Notes under the pieces: generated by a model
Told to the model about the DNA's origin: nothing
Seen by the model: the letters and a program-made list of their open reading frames with translations, nothing else
Databases searched by the model: none
In this document: positions 1 to 5,748 of the stretch, in pieces
Position numbering within the stretch: position 1 is the stretch's first letter
Layout of the letters: each line of letters begins with the position of its first letter
NCBI GenBank assembly: GCA_946886925.1
Contig: CAMPJQ010000099.1
Location: 1-8,196 of the forward strand
Reading direction: 5' to 3'
Source of the DNA: an uncultured Terrimonas sp.
Lineage (GTDB): Bacteria; Bacteroidota; Bacteroidia; Chitinophagales; Chitinophagaceae
DNA: 8,196 nucleotides
Made by a program: the position numbers and the translations under genes

Positions 1-383
1 CGATAGTCCTAAGCTTTTTTATAAAGCTGTGATTGTGTCAGGCTTTATGTGTCATGCAACACTTGCAATTCCCGCCTCTCTACCCGGTCATCTTTCTAAA
101 ATTAATTTACCCGGTAACGTGGTTGTCCGTGCTTTAAGCAACCAGCTTCGCCCTCTCAGTCACAGGTATGCAATTGCATAGCCCACAACGGGCGCAGTGT
201 CCGGACACATAAAAAGACTATTGAATTGTGAAAATACGGGTTCAGGCTATTTGTAGAATGATGGATCTGTGCAGTTTCAAGGTAAGGAGATATTTTATTT
301 TTACAAAAAGCAATAGGGTGCATTCCAATTGTTGGGTGATGGTTAAGTGTTTCGTACACACGAACCACGGCAGGAATCATCAC

Positions 384-489
384 GGATGCTTCGTTCCTCA
401 GCATGACAAGCAGTGGGTTTTTTGTTCGGCTTTATTGCTAAAGTTCAACTTTATTAAAGCAGTTTGTCATTCCGACGCAGGAGGAATCC
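384..489. repeat. Imperfect inverted-repeat pair, 26-base arms
   Basis: The arm at 384-409 reads as TTGTCATGCTGAGGAACGAA (first 20 bases) on the minus strand. The arm at 464-489 begins TTGTCATTCCGACGCAGGAG on the + strand. By eye about 19 of 26 positions agree, including TTGTCAT at one end and ATCC at the other, around a 54-base centre. Such 'TTGTCAT...AATCC' palindromes recur between genes in many Bacteroidota genomes and behave like small non-autonomous repeats; that family assignment is from general knowledge and was not tested here. Confidence 0.55.
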
Positions 490-550
490 GTCTTCGCTTT
501 AATCATTGCAGGTTCTTCAACATTATGTTTGCTTCTATGGGTGGTGAAGA

Positions 551-570
551 CCTGCCTACCGTCAGGCAGG
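551..570. repeat. GC-rich hairpin (CCTGCCT / AGGCAGG)
   Basis: A perfect 7-base-pair stem, CCTGCCT (551-557) with AGGCAGG (564-570), closes a 6-base loop. A further GGCAGG copy lies at 581-586, within another self-complementary stretch (GGCAGGCTGCC). No T-run follows, so it does not look like an intrinsic terminator. It is more likely part of a dispersed intergenic repeat. Confidence 0.5.
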
Positions 571-798
571 CACAACCCACGGCAGGCTGCCACGGCTGGT
601 GGGATACCAAGCCGGCGACAATTTGGAATGCACCCAAGCGACGCGCATTTCTCTTTATGCTGCGGTGGGTGATGGTCAAAAGCATGCAGGGAAAATATGC
701 AGGCGTTGGGCTTGTCATGCGCGCAATAGCAGGACTATAACCATTCTGCCCAAATGAAAACGACTATCTTTAATTCCGGATAATATAAAGTGCAACTC

Positions 799-1197
799 AT
801 GTCAAATACGCTTTTATCCATTATTAAAATTGGTACAGCTATAAGCTTCTTTTGTATTCTTGTAGTTGGCGAAAAGCTGTCTTTGCCTATGTTTTTTATT
901 TTACTGATGGGGATAGGGTCAGGTGTAAAAGGTGATCCTTCCGGTTTTATTTTATCGTTGGCATCGCTGGTATCCGCAGGATATTTAATCTTCTCTGCGC
1001 TTATAGATATCAGAAAAATCAATTTCATGCTTTCCACGCTCAGCACAGCGATGCTGATTTCTTTCGCTGTGTTCGCTATTTTGCTGGATAGTGGTCTATT
1101 CCCAACGCATTCGGTGATTACTTATATAATCTTCTTTTTCTTTGCCTTTGCTTATTTTATTGGGTGTGTAATAAGATTGAAAGTTTTTAATAAATAG
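799..1197 (+). CDS. Small multi-pass inner-membrane protein, unknown function
   Basis: Function not recognised. From the ATG at 799 it encodes 132 residues that are almost entirely hydrophobic. Likely membrane segments are about residues 6-24, 29-43, 49-69, 77-97 and 106-126, separated by short loops: a Gly/Lys/Asp loop near 41-48, a basic loop IDIRK near 69-73, and a Cys/Arg/Lys-rich C-terminal end. It would therefore sit in the inner membrane with four or five passes. The frame also permits a GTG start at 790, but the ATG is preferred because GTG adds only three residues. No signal peptide cleavage site, catalytic motif or ligand-binding motif is visible. It stands alone on this strand and is convergent with the metallo-beta-lactamase gene. 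The clean pattern of alternating hydrophobic segments supports a real gene. Confidence 0.7.
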   Translation: MSNTLLSIIKIGTAISFFCILVVGEKLSLPMFFILLMGIGSGVKGDPSGFILSLASLVSAGYLIFSALIDIRKINFMLSTLSTAMLISFAVFAILLDSGLFPTHSVITYIIFFFFAFAYFIGCVIRLKVFNK

Positions 1198-1343
1198 ACA
1201 CACCTGCAAATAGCAGTAAATATCCTTTTAATTGCACTATGCTGGAATTGACAATGTGTAGTGGTGCACTATTGGGTCTCGCCTGGCCCAATGACGAGAT
1301 TTTGAAAACGCAGCCCCGACAAAGTTTTGCTGCATAAGTCCTC
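1198..1343. other. Convergent intergenic spacer with small hairpins
   Basis: This spacer separates the 3' ends of the membrane-protein gene and the metallo-beta-lactamase gene. It contains a 6-base-pair inverted repeat ATTGGG (1271-1276) / CCCAAT (1287-1292), preceded by a small AGTG/CACT hairpin (1260-1270), and a direct repeat TGCACTAT (1233-1240 and 1265-1272). One of these may end transcription from one or both sides, but no strong T-run follows on either strand, so no terminator is called. Confidence 0.4.
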
Positions 1344-2090
1344 CTAATGCAGGCCTTTCCGGTTTTCGCTTTTGTATTTCTTTAAAATCTTTAAGGTATG
1401 TGACAGTGATTTTTTGTTTGTCCAGTCCAGGTGCCCCGGAATGGTAAAAGCCGGATCGCCGAATTTTTTTTGAACGTTTTCGATTGAGCTTATCCATTCG
1501 CTGATATTGGCATCCGTCAAATTACCCGGACTGTTGGTTTCAATACTTTTTATAAAACAGCCGCCGTATAATATTTTTTCCCTGCCGAACCAGAGTACAA
1601 TATTGTCTGGGCTGTGTCCCTTGCCGGGATAAAATGTTTCAAAACGATATTGCCCGACATTGAAAGTGCTATCACCATAAATTAGAAATTCCGCCCTGGG
1701 CCCGTTTTTTTCTTTCAGCAGGTCGTCCGTCTGCTTTGTTGTATAGGTTTTAATGCCTTTTTGTTTGTAATCTTTCAGCCCGGCTGTTCTGTCGCTGTGA
1801 AAATGTGTGGCGATGCACATGATCACTTTTTGGTTGTGCCTGGCCTGTATGCTGTCCAGCAGTGGCTGAAACTGTGCGGTATCCCAGGGTGTGTCAAACA
1901 AAACAACGCCCTGGCTGGTTACCAGGTACATGCCATTGGCAGGGTACAGGGATCCATCGCCGGGATCGCCAAATGTGGTGTAGATATAAAAGTTTTTGGT
2001 GAGCGGCGTAATGATTAATTTTTGCGTGTTGCTTTGCCCGACCCCAGTGGTGGATATAAAAAATGTGAGTATAAAAAATAGTGTGCGCAT
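1344..2090 (-). CDS. Subclass B1 metallo-beta-lactamase-type hydrolase, secreted
   Basis: A 248-residue protein of the metallo-beta-lactamase fold, very likely a periplasmic zinc hydrolase that opens the beta-lactam ring. The first 18 or so residues form a signal peptide (short basic start, hydrophobic LFFILTFFIS core, cleavage near GVGQS). There is no lipobox cysteine. The complete B1 zinc site is visible: H96, H98 and D100 in THFHSD, H159 in GKGHSPDN, C178 in YGGCFIKS, and H220 in PGHLDW. The cysteine and the single HxHxD signature separate it from subclasses B2 and B3 and from glyoxalase II. Length and motif spacing fit chromosomal B1 enzymes of Bacteroidota such as the BlaB/IND group. It is the last gene of a minus-strand run, 165 bases after the SnoaL-like gene, so shared transcription is uncertain. 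Hydrolysis of carbapenems or other beta-lactams is inferred from family, not shown. Confidence 0.88.
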   Translation of the reverse strand: MRTLFFILTFFISTTGVGQSNTQKLIITPLTKNFYIYTTFGDPGDGSLYPANGMYLVTSQGVVLFDTPWDTAQFQPLLDSIQARHNQKVIMCIATHFHSDRTAGLKDYKQKGIKTYTTKQTDDLLKEKNGPRAEFLIYGDSTFNVGQYRFETFYPGKGHSPDNIVLWFGREKILYGGCFIKSIETNSPGNLTDANISEWISSIENVQKKFGDPAFTIPGHLDWTNKKSLSHTLKILKKYKSENRKGLH

Positions 2091-2255
2091 TGTTGTAAGT
2101 CTATTGTGAGTTGTTTCCTTCTCTTTGCGGTTTCAGCGAGACAATTAAGCTTTGGCTTCAACTTTTTACCGCCCGAAGTCTGGTTCAAAAACTTTGCCAA
2201 CATGCTGTGTAATGAATCTGATATACGGATTGTGCGGTATTGCCGGGAAATGCTT

Positions 2256-2639
2256 TTAATAAAAAAATTGTTCCAGCACAATCCGGCCGTCTTTTACTTC
2301 ATAGAGCATTACCTGGTTAATTTGTATTCTTCCAAAGCCCTGTAGTGTAATGTCTGTTTCTCTTCCCACTGCAAAATGATTGCCTCCCACAACGGGTTCT
2401 GTTGTATATGTTTTGTGAACAGCTTCAATTTTTTTTACGAACGCTTCGCCTTTTTGGCGGACAGCCGTTTTACCTTCTGCATACCCGAGCCAGGGAGAAC
2501 TTGGCGGATCAATGCTTCTTACCATATCAGAGAAGAGCTCGTCCTGGATTTCAAACCATTTTTCCTGCTTTGCAAGTTCATTGAAACGCGATGCAACTTC
2601 GTGAGTCGTCATTGCCTGGTTGTTTGCTGATTTTGTCAT
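2256..2639 (-). CDS. SnoaL-like (NTF2 superfamily) small protein
   Basis: A 127-residue protein with the layout of a SnoaL-like/NTF2 alpha+beta barrel: N-terminal helices (about 11-45, with VASRFNELAKQEKW and a following LF/M-rich helix), a short helix with YAEGKTAVRQKGEAFVKKI (53-71), then strands that end in the typical VKDGRIVLEQFF C-terminus (115-126). Members of this fold are polyketide cyclases, isomerases or, most often, uncharacterised ligand-binding proteins; nothing here fixes a substrate. There is no signal peptide, so it should be cytoplasmic. The ATG at 2639 follows an A-rich stretch typical of Bacteroidota starts; an internal ATG at residue 10 is an alternative. It lies 59 bases downstream of the AHSA1-type gene on the same strand and may be co-transcribed with it. 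Confidence 0.75.
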   Translation of the reverse strand: MTKSANNQAMTTHEVASRFNELAKQEKWFEIQDELFSDMVRSIDPPSSPWLGYAEGKTAVRQKGEAFVKKIEAVHKTYTTEPVVGGNHFAVGRETDITLQGFGRIQINQVMLYEVKDGRIVLEQFFY

Positions 2640-2698
2640 TTTATTTTTTTTAATGGATGAATGTTATTCAACTTTATGCTTATACCACCTTTGAGATA

Positions 2699-3127
2699 TT
2701 ACTTGCGAAAATCCGGATAGGGAAATCCCTTACCCGTTTCGCATAGAAATTTCAGACTCCTGAGAAAAAGCGCCCAGTCGTAACTGCAGGAAGCAAACTC
2801 CGGCGTATATGCTTTCCATCCTTCGTGTTGCAGGAGCAACGTTGTTCCTTTATCGTGCGGCTGCAATTCAAAACTGAGCGTGGTGCCTACCCAGTCTTCA
2901 TATCCTTTAAGGCAAAGCCATTTTACGCTGGTGAATGGCGCAAGCCCGGTTATTTTCATTTCTTTATAATAGTCGGGACCAAAGGCAAATCTTGAAATGC
3001 TGTTTACTTCCGGTTTTGCTTTTGTTTCCGGTGTCCACCAGCCCGATAAGCCTTTCTGAGTGGTCAATGCATCATAAATTTTTTCTGGAGGCGCTTCAAT
3101 CACCAGCCTGTGGCAAATACTTTTCAT
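2699..3127 (-). CDS. AHSA1-type SRPBCC domain protein
   Basis: A 142-residue single-domain protein of the SRPBCC (Bet v1-like) superfamily, AHSA1 branch: a helix-grip fold with a hydrophobic pocket. Visible marks are the N-terminal strand and helix IEAPPEKIYDALTTQKGL (10-27) followed by SGWWT (28-32), a central FAFGPDYYKEMKI strand pair (47-59), the strand TTLLLQHEGW (95-104), and a long C-terminal helix with YDWALFLRSLKFLCETGKG (116-134). The fold is confident but the ligand and role are unknown; some relatives are expressed with ArsR-type regulators, and none is present here. An in-frame TTG lies eight codons upstream (3149-3151) but falls inside the -7 promoter box, so the ATG at 3127 is taken as the start. 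The 5' leader would be short. The SnoaL-like gene follows after 59 bases. Confidence 0.82.
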   Translation of the reverse strand: MKSICHRLVIEAPPEKIYDALTTQKGLSGWWTPETKAKPEVNSISRFAFGPDYYKEMKITGLAPFTSVKWLCLKGYEDWVGTTLSFELQPHDKGTTLLLQHEGWKAYTPEFASCSYDWALFLRSLKFLCETGKGFPYPDFRK

Positions 3128-3148
3128 GAATATCTTTTTGTTGAAAGA

Positions 3149-3179
3149 CAAAGTTATTGTCTGAAAACGGTGCAGGCAA
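3149..3179 (-). promoter_or_regulatory. Bacteroidota-type promoter for the AHSA1-type gene
   Basis: On the minus strand, TTG (3179-3177), a 20-base spacer and TAACTTTG (3156-3149) match the phylum's primary sigma factor consensus (TTG, 19-20 bases, TAnnTTTG) exactly in the -7 box. The -7 box lies about 22 bases before the ATG at 3127, so the leader would be only around 15 bases. It probably also drives the SnoaL-like gene. Confidence 0.65.
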
Positions 3180-3332
3180 GGTGTGGATTAGACATTTTAA
3201 TGGGCCGATCCGGACATAAGGGACGTATTCTCATTCCCTGCTGATTTTGTGTGTAGCGTAATGAAATGTATTGCCATCATACCTGCTTCCTCTCAATTCA
3301 TACTCACCCCAATACGATTATTCGAAACAGGG

Positions 3333-3362
3333 TTGGCTGAGGGCTTCTGTGGGCTATATTTG
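3333..3362 (+). promoter_or_regulatory. Promoter-like sequence pointing antisense into the VOC gene
   Basis: TTG (3333-3335), 19 bases, then TATATTTG (3355-3362) is a full match to the Bacteroidota promoter pattern on the + strand. No + strand gene follows; transcription from here would enter the 3' end of the minus-strand VOC gene. It could make an antisense RNA, be a relic, or be a chance match. Confidence 0.45.
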
Positions 3363-3380
3363 TACCGGCTGCAGAGGCGA

Positions 3381-3791
3381 TTAATTTTCATTGAGGATCA
3401 TCCATGAAGTTCCAAATTTGTCGCGCAGCATGGCAAAGCGATTTGCAAAAAAAGTTTTTTCCATCTTCATAAAAATTTCTCCGTCTCCAGAAAGCAGGTT
3501 ATACACTTGCTCTGCTTTCTCAGGGGTATCAAATCTAAGCGTGAGGTATACGCTGCGCATGGGTTCGGCATGTGGAACATCGGCGCCTCTCACAATGGTG
3601 CCTCCGATCTCCATCATTGCGTGAAGAATGGGGTTTGTCCATTCCTTCGGAAAATTGGCGGGCGGTTGCGTGTGGGTAGTCATCATCATTATTTTGCCGC
3701 CAAGGTGCTGTTCGTAAAACCGGAATGCTTCTTCGCAATGCCCGGGATAGTTGATGTAAATGTCGAGTTTTACGGAATGGCAGGTATGCAT
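3381..3791 (-). CDS. PhnB-like VOC (glyoxalase/bleomycin-resistance fold) protein
   Basis: A 136-residue VOC-superfamily protein of the PhnB-like type, built from two beta-alpha-beta-beta-beta units. The N-terminal unit shows LDIYINYPGHCEEAFRFYEQ (9-28) followed by HLGGKI, and a central HAMMEIGGTIVRGAD (57-71). The C-terminal unit shows VYLTLRFDTPEKAEQVYNLL (81-100) and the characteristic end FFANRFAMLRDKFGTSWMI (114-132). PhnB-like members have mostly unknown activity; the old '3-demethylubiquinone methyltransferase' label for them is unreliable. No signal peptide is present, so it should be cytoplasmic. The ATG at 3791 is used; homologues often begin near residue 8, so the first few residues are uncertain. 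It sits 229 bases upstream of the AHSA1-type promoter on the same strand and is probably a separate transcription unit. Confidence 0.83.
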   Translation of the reverse strand: MHTCHSVKLDIYINYPGHCEEAFRFYEQHLGGKIMMMTTHTQPPANFPKEWTNPILHAMMEIGGTIVRGADVPHAEPMRSVYLTLRFDTPEKAEQVYNLLSGDGEIFMKMEKTFFANRFAMLRDKFGTSWMILNEN

Positions 3792-3924
3792 GATACTGTC
3801 TTTTTAACTTGCTTGCTTAAAGGTTAAGTTATTCGTAAAGTAACAATAAATTCAGGCGCTTTGCATATTTATCAGGGATAAATTGCTAAAGCTACAGTAG
3901 TAATACAGCTAAATCAGGGCGTGT

Positions 3925-3963
3925 GCACGGATGTGTTGTATCCTCATCCGTGCTGAACTTTTT
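3925..3963 (+). terminator. Intrinsic (Rho-independent) terminator, + strand
   Basis: A perfect 9-base-pair stem, GCACGGATG (3925-3933) with CATCCGTGC (3945-3953), closes an 11-base loop and is followed five bases later by TTTTT (3959-3963). The T-run is on the + side only, so it should stop rightward transcription. There is no rightward gene upstream of it in the window, which makes its partner transcript an open question. It would also insulate the nrdB leader from read-through. Confidence 0.6.
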
Positions 3964-3967
3964 GTTG

Positions 3968-3989
3968 CTTTTTCTTTCAAGAGAAAAAG
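3968..3989. repeat. A/T-rich hairpin CTTTTTCT / AGAAAAAG
   Basis: An 8-base-pair perfect stem (3968-3975 with 3982-3989) encloses a 6-base loop TTCAAG. Similar 'CTTTTTCTTTC...GAAAAAG' palindromes are frequent between genes in Bacteroidota. It could add to the preceding terminator or be a dispersed repeat. Confidence 0.45.
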
Positions 3990-4090
3990 TAAAAGAAAAG
4001 ACAAGTGATCTCCCGCCCGTGTGGCGGAGCAGCCTCAGTGGTTTTGCACACCTGTTGATAAGTCTTTCAGTAAAGCGATCGTTTCGTTTC

Positions 4091-4098
4091 TATATTTG
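4091..4098 (+). promoter_or_regulatory. Likely -7 box of the nrdB leader promoter
   Basis: TATATTTG matches the Bacteroidota -7 consensus TAnnTTTG perfectly. It lies about 40 bases before the first conserved block of the cobalamin riboswitch, so an RNA starting near 4105 would carry the complete aptamer. The -33 part is weak: the nearest TTG (4055-4057) is too far upstream, and TTTC at 4065-4068 gives a 22-base spacer. Confidence 0.5.
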
Positions 4099-4130
4099 AT
4101 GCCCGCATTGGTTCAAATACAAAATTATTT

Positions 4131-4370
4131 TGTAGCAGATTAAAAGGGAAACCGGTGTAAATCCGGTGCTATCCCCGTAGCTGTAAGGTTTGTGAGATGT
4201 CGGTGGAAGCAGGAAGTGTATTTATTCACCATTCACTTTCATCCCGTTCGAACGGCGTTCAGCCGGGCGGGCTTTCACTTCTCACCTGTTGAATCTTCAT
4301 ACCACTGTAGCGTCACACGCCACGGGAAGGTGTTCAGCAGTAAACCAAGCCAGAAGACCTGCCAGTCGGC
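4131..4370 (+). ncRNA. Cobalamin (B12) riboswitch aptamer upstream of nrdB
   Basis: The leader RNA carries the conserved blocks of a class-I cobalamin riboswitch in order: TAAAAGGGAA (4141-4150), the P5 hairpin ACCGG (4151-4155) / CCGGT (4163-4167) with loop TGTAAAT, CCCCGTAGCTGTAAG (4173-4187), CCACTGT (4302-4308), GCCACGGGAAGG (4319-4330), and AGCC (4348-4351) with AGACCTGCC (4355-4363). Between the fourth and fifth blocks of the core is a long peripheral domain, whose CAGGAAGTG (4210-4218) can pair with CACTT (4276-4280) and CCTG (4285-4288), and which contains the 12-base palindrome CCGTTCGAACGG (4244-4255). Such elements bind adenosylcobalamin or related cobalamins and normally reduce expression of the gene behind them. 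The 3' boundary is approximate. Confidence 0.92.
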
Positions 4371-4505
4371 ATTGTTCACTATTTGCTTTCGGAGGAAAAG
4401 CAAGGGTGGGTCAGGCATCTTATCGCTATACGCAAACTTGTCTTCTCCTGCCTTCTCTTCGTTAGCCATGTTATTTAATTTTTCACCTTGTAAAACAAAT
4501 GGTAC
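4371..4505 (+). promoter_or_regulatory. Riboswitch expression platform / nrdB leader
   Basis: About 135 bases separate the aptamer from the nrdB ATG. A hairpin TTGCTTT (4383-4389) / AAAGCAA (4397-4403) displays CGGAGGA in its loop. The GGAGGA (4391-4396) can instead pair with TTCTCC (4443-4448), giving two mutually exclusive structures. No GC-rich stem directly followed by a T-run is seen, so control by an intrinsic terminator is not evident. The nrdB start is preceded by A-rich TAAAACAAAT rather than a Shine-Dalgarno sequence. How ligand binding is read out is not resolved. Confidence 0.4.
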
Positions 4506-5474
4506 ATGGAAACAGAATTATTATTGAAAGAAAACAAAGACAGGTTTGTTATTCTGCCGATCAATTATCCCAAACTGTGGGAAATGTACAAGAAGCATGA
4601 AGCCAGCTTCTGGACGGCGGAAGAAATTGATCTCAGTGGCGACCTGCAGCACTGGGCCGGTCTCAACGATGGCGAACGCCATTTTATCTCGCATGTGCTG
4701 GCTTTTTTTGCTGCAAGCGATGGCATCGTAAATGAAAACCTCGCGGTGAATTTCATGAGCGAGGTGCAGTTGCCGGAAGCCCGCTGCTTTTACGGTTTCC
4801 AGATCATGATGGAAAATATTCATTCGGAAACCTATGCGCTGCTCATTGATACCTACATCAAAGATCCGGTAGAGAAAGACCGCTTGTTTCATGCTATTGA
4901 AACCATACCGGCTGTAAAACGCAAAGCGGAATGGGCGCTGCGTTGGATTGAAAACGGTTCATTTGCTGAGCGACTGGTGGCCTTTGCCGCGGTTGAGGGT
5001 ATATTTTTCAGCGGCAGCTTTTGTTCGCTCTTCTGGCTGAAGAAGAGAGGCTTAATGCCGGGACTTACTTTCAGCAATGAACTGATAAGTCGTGATGAAG
5101 GACTGCATTGCGAGTTCGCCTGCCAGTTGTACAGTATGCTCAGCAATAAATTATCGCAGGAGGATGTGCATGGCATTATTAAAGATGCTGTTGAAATTGA
5201 AAAAGAGTTTATAACCGAAGCTTTACCAGTGGCGCTTATTGGCATGAACGCTAAGCTGATGCAGCAATACATTGAGTTTGTGGCCGACCGCTGGCTGGCT
5301 GAGCTGGGGTACGATAAAATTTTCAAAGCAGTCAATCCCTTCGATTTTATGGAAATGATATCATTGGAACGCAAAACCAATTTTTTAGAAAAACGCGTTG
5401 GCGACTACCAGAAGTCTGGTGTACTGGGCTCAGGTAAAGAGGCGCAGGCCTTTAGTTTGGAAGAAGATTTTTAA
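4506..5474 (+). CDS. nrdB: Class Ia ribonucleoside-diphosphate reductase, beta subunit
   Basis: NrdB (R2) is a 322-residue ferritin-like dimer that holds a diiron centre and stable tyrosyl radical, and passes the radical to NrdA for reduction of ribonucleotides to deoxyribonucleotides in the cytoplasm. Aligning from memory with mammalian R2, all key residues are present: iron ligands D72, E103, H106, E164, E198 and H201, and the radical tyrosine Y110 in ENIHSETY. A Tyr rather than Phe here argues for classical class Ia over the Mn/Fe class Ic. Blocks such as [20 protein letters not shown] and [15 protein letters not shown] are nearly identical to the eukaryotic protein. The C-terminus (SLEEDF) resembles the eukaryotic tail that docks on R1. 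The protein is shorter than animal R2 only because the non-conserved N-terminal extension is absent. It lies behind a cobalamin riboswitch and upstream of nrdA on the same strand. Confidence 0.96.
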   Translation: METELLLKENKDRFVILPINYPKLWEMYKKHEASFWTAEEIDLSGDLQHWAGLNDGERHFISHVLAFFAASDGIVNENLAVNFMSEVQLPEARCFYGFQIMMENIHSETYALLIDTYIKDPVEKDRLFHAIETIPAVKRKAEWALRWIENGSFAERLVAFAAVEGIFFSGSFCSLFWLKKRGLMPGLTFSNELISRDEGLHCEFACQLYSMLSNKLSQEDVHGIIKDAVEIEKEFITEALPVALIGMNAKLMQQYIEFVADRWLAELGYDKIFKAVNPFDFMEMISLERKTNFLEKRVGDYQKSGVLGSGKEAQAFSLEEDF

Positions 5475-5476
5475 AA

Positions 5477-5748
5477 GGTGAAAGGAAAGAGGTGAAAGGT
5501 GAAAGGGGAGAGGGAAGAAAAGGGCTTCGTCGAAAAGTGTTTTGTAATTTTAATGCAATTACTTCTTAATGCCTGCTTTGCACTATTAACCAAAATGGTT
5601 GGAAGAGTGTGAGACTGTCTCAAAAGGGGCCGGTATAGAAGATATGCCACGAAGACTCAAAGACACAAAGTCCTGATCTTCGGGTTTTACTTTCTTCGTG
5701 CCTTCGTGGCAAAATATTACTTTTTAGACAGCCCGCTCTTTCACCTCT
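5477..5748. repeat. Nested inverted repeats in the nrdB-nrdA spacer
   Basis: Directly after the nrdB stop are three copies of GGTGAAAGG (5477-5485, 5491-5499 and 5498-5506, the last two overlapping). AGAGGTGAAAG (5488-5498) has an exact 11-base inverse complement, CTTTCACCTCT (5738-5748), shortly before nrdA. Inside this outer pair sit the two inner inverted repeats of the MITE-like element at 5613-5733. On RNA the outer pair could close a long-range stem around the whole spacer. G/A-rich GGTGAAAGG tracts and their complements are frequent intergenic repeats in this phylum. Confidence 0.6.
5613..5733. mobile_element. MITE-like element with 14-base terminal inverted repeats
   Basis: The left end GACTGTCTCAAAAG (5613-5626) and the inverted right end GGCTGTCTAAAAAG (complement of 5720-5733) agree at 12 of 14 positions. 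They enclose a second, perfect 10-base inverted repeat TGCCACGAAG (5645-5654) / CTTCGTGGCA (5702-5711), accompanied by ACACAAAG-type sequence. Total length is 121 bases and there is no coding capacity. TGTCT-containing ends of this kind resemble those of some insertion sequences, so this may be a transposase-dependent miniature element, but no clear target-site duplication is seen: the flanks AAGAG / CTCTT are inverted, not direct. A plain dispersed palindromic repeat is the alternative. Confidence 0.45.

Larger units (their letters stand above)
1..798. other. Gene-poor region without a convincing coding sequence
   Basis: Nothing here resembles a known protein or RNA gene. A 170-codon open frame on the + strand (228-740) exists, but its translation is rich in Cys, His and Trp, has no recognisable fold, and runs straight through palindromic repeats, so it is judged non-coding. 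The first 181 bases carry a stop-free + frame of about 59 codons from the window edge, ending in TAG at 179-181. It could be the tail of an upstream gene, but its length is within chance and the residues are not recognisable. The region holds the inverted-repeat pair at 384-489 and the hairpin at 551-570, which are listed separately. A weak -7-like box (TATCTTTA, 765-772) precedes the next gene. Confidence 0.6.
3792..4090. other. Divergent intergenic region between VOC gene and RNR leader
   Basis: This spacer contains no open frame that looks coding. It must hold the promoter of the minus-strand VOC gene, although no clean TAnnTTTG box is visible there. A + strand terminator (3925-3963) and an A/T-rich hairpin (3968-3989) lie in its middle; the final 100 bases lead into the nrdB leader promoter. 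Confidence 0.6.

Noticed and set aside
2..181. Stop-free + strand frame of about 59 codons at the left edge
   Set aside because: It could be the C-terminal end of a gene cut by the window, but a frame this long is not unusual by chance across six frames and the residues match nothing I recognise.
228..740. A 170-codon + strand open frame
   Set aside because: Its translation is rich in Cys, His and Trp, has no domain-like pattern and crosses palindromic repeats (384-489, 551-570). It is best explained as open frame by chance in intergenic DNA.
1260..1292. Hairpins between the convergent genes as a bidirectional terminator
   Set aside because: The stems are short and neither strand has a following T-run, so a terminator call is not supported.
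1237..1497. Minus-strand frame of 86 codons overlapping the end of the metallo-beta-lactamase gene
   Set aside because: It overlaps the well-supported MBL gene in another frame and shows no protein-like pattern of its own.
1344..3791. The four minus-strand genes as one operon or functional system
   Set aside because: Spacings of 165, 59 and 253 bases between genes, a clear internal promoter, and unrelated families argue against a single unit; only the AHSA1-type and SnoaL-like genes are plausible partners.
4192..4527. A + strand 111-codon frame across the riboswitch and the nrdB start
   Set aside because: It lies over conserved riboswitch blocks and overlaps the nrdB start in a different frame; the constraint here is on RNA, not protein.
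5545..5552. TAATTTTA as a separate promoter for nrdA
   Set aside because: It misses the last base of the -7 consensus, has no good -33 partner, and lies about 245 bases before nrdA within repeat-rich sequence.
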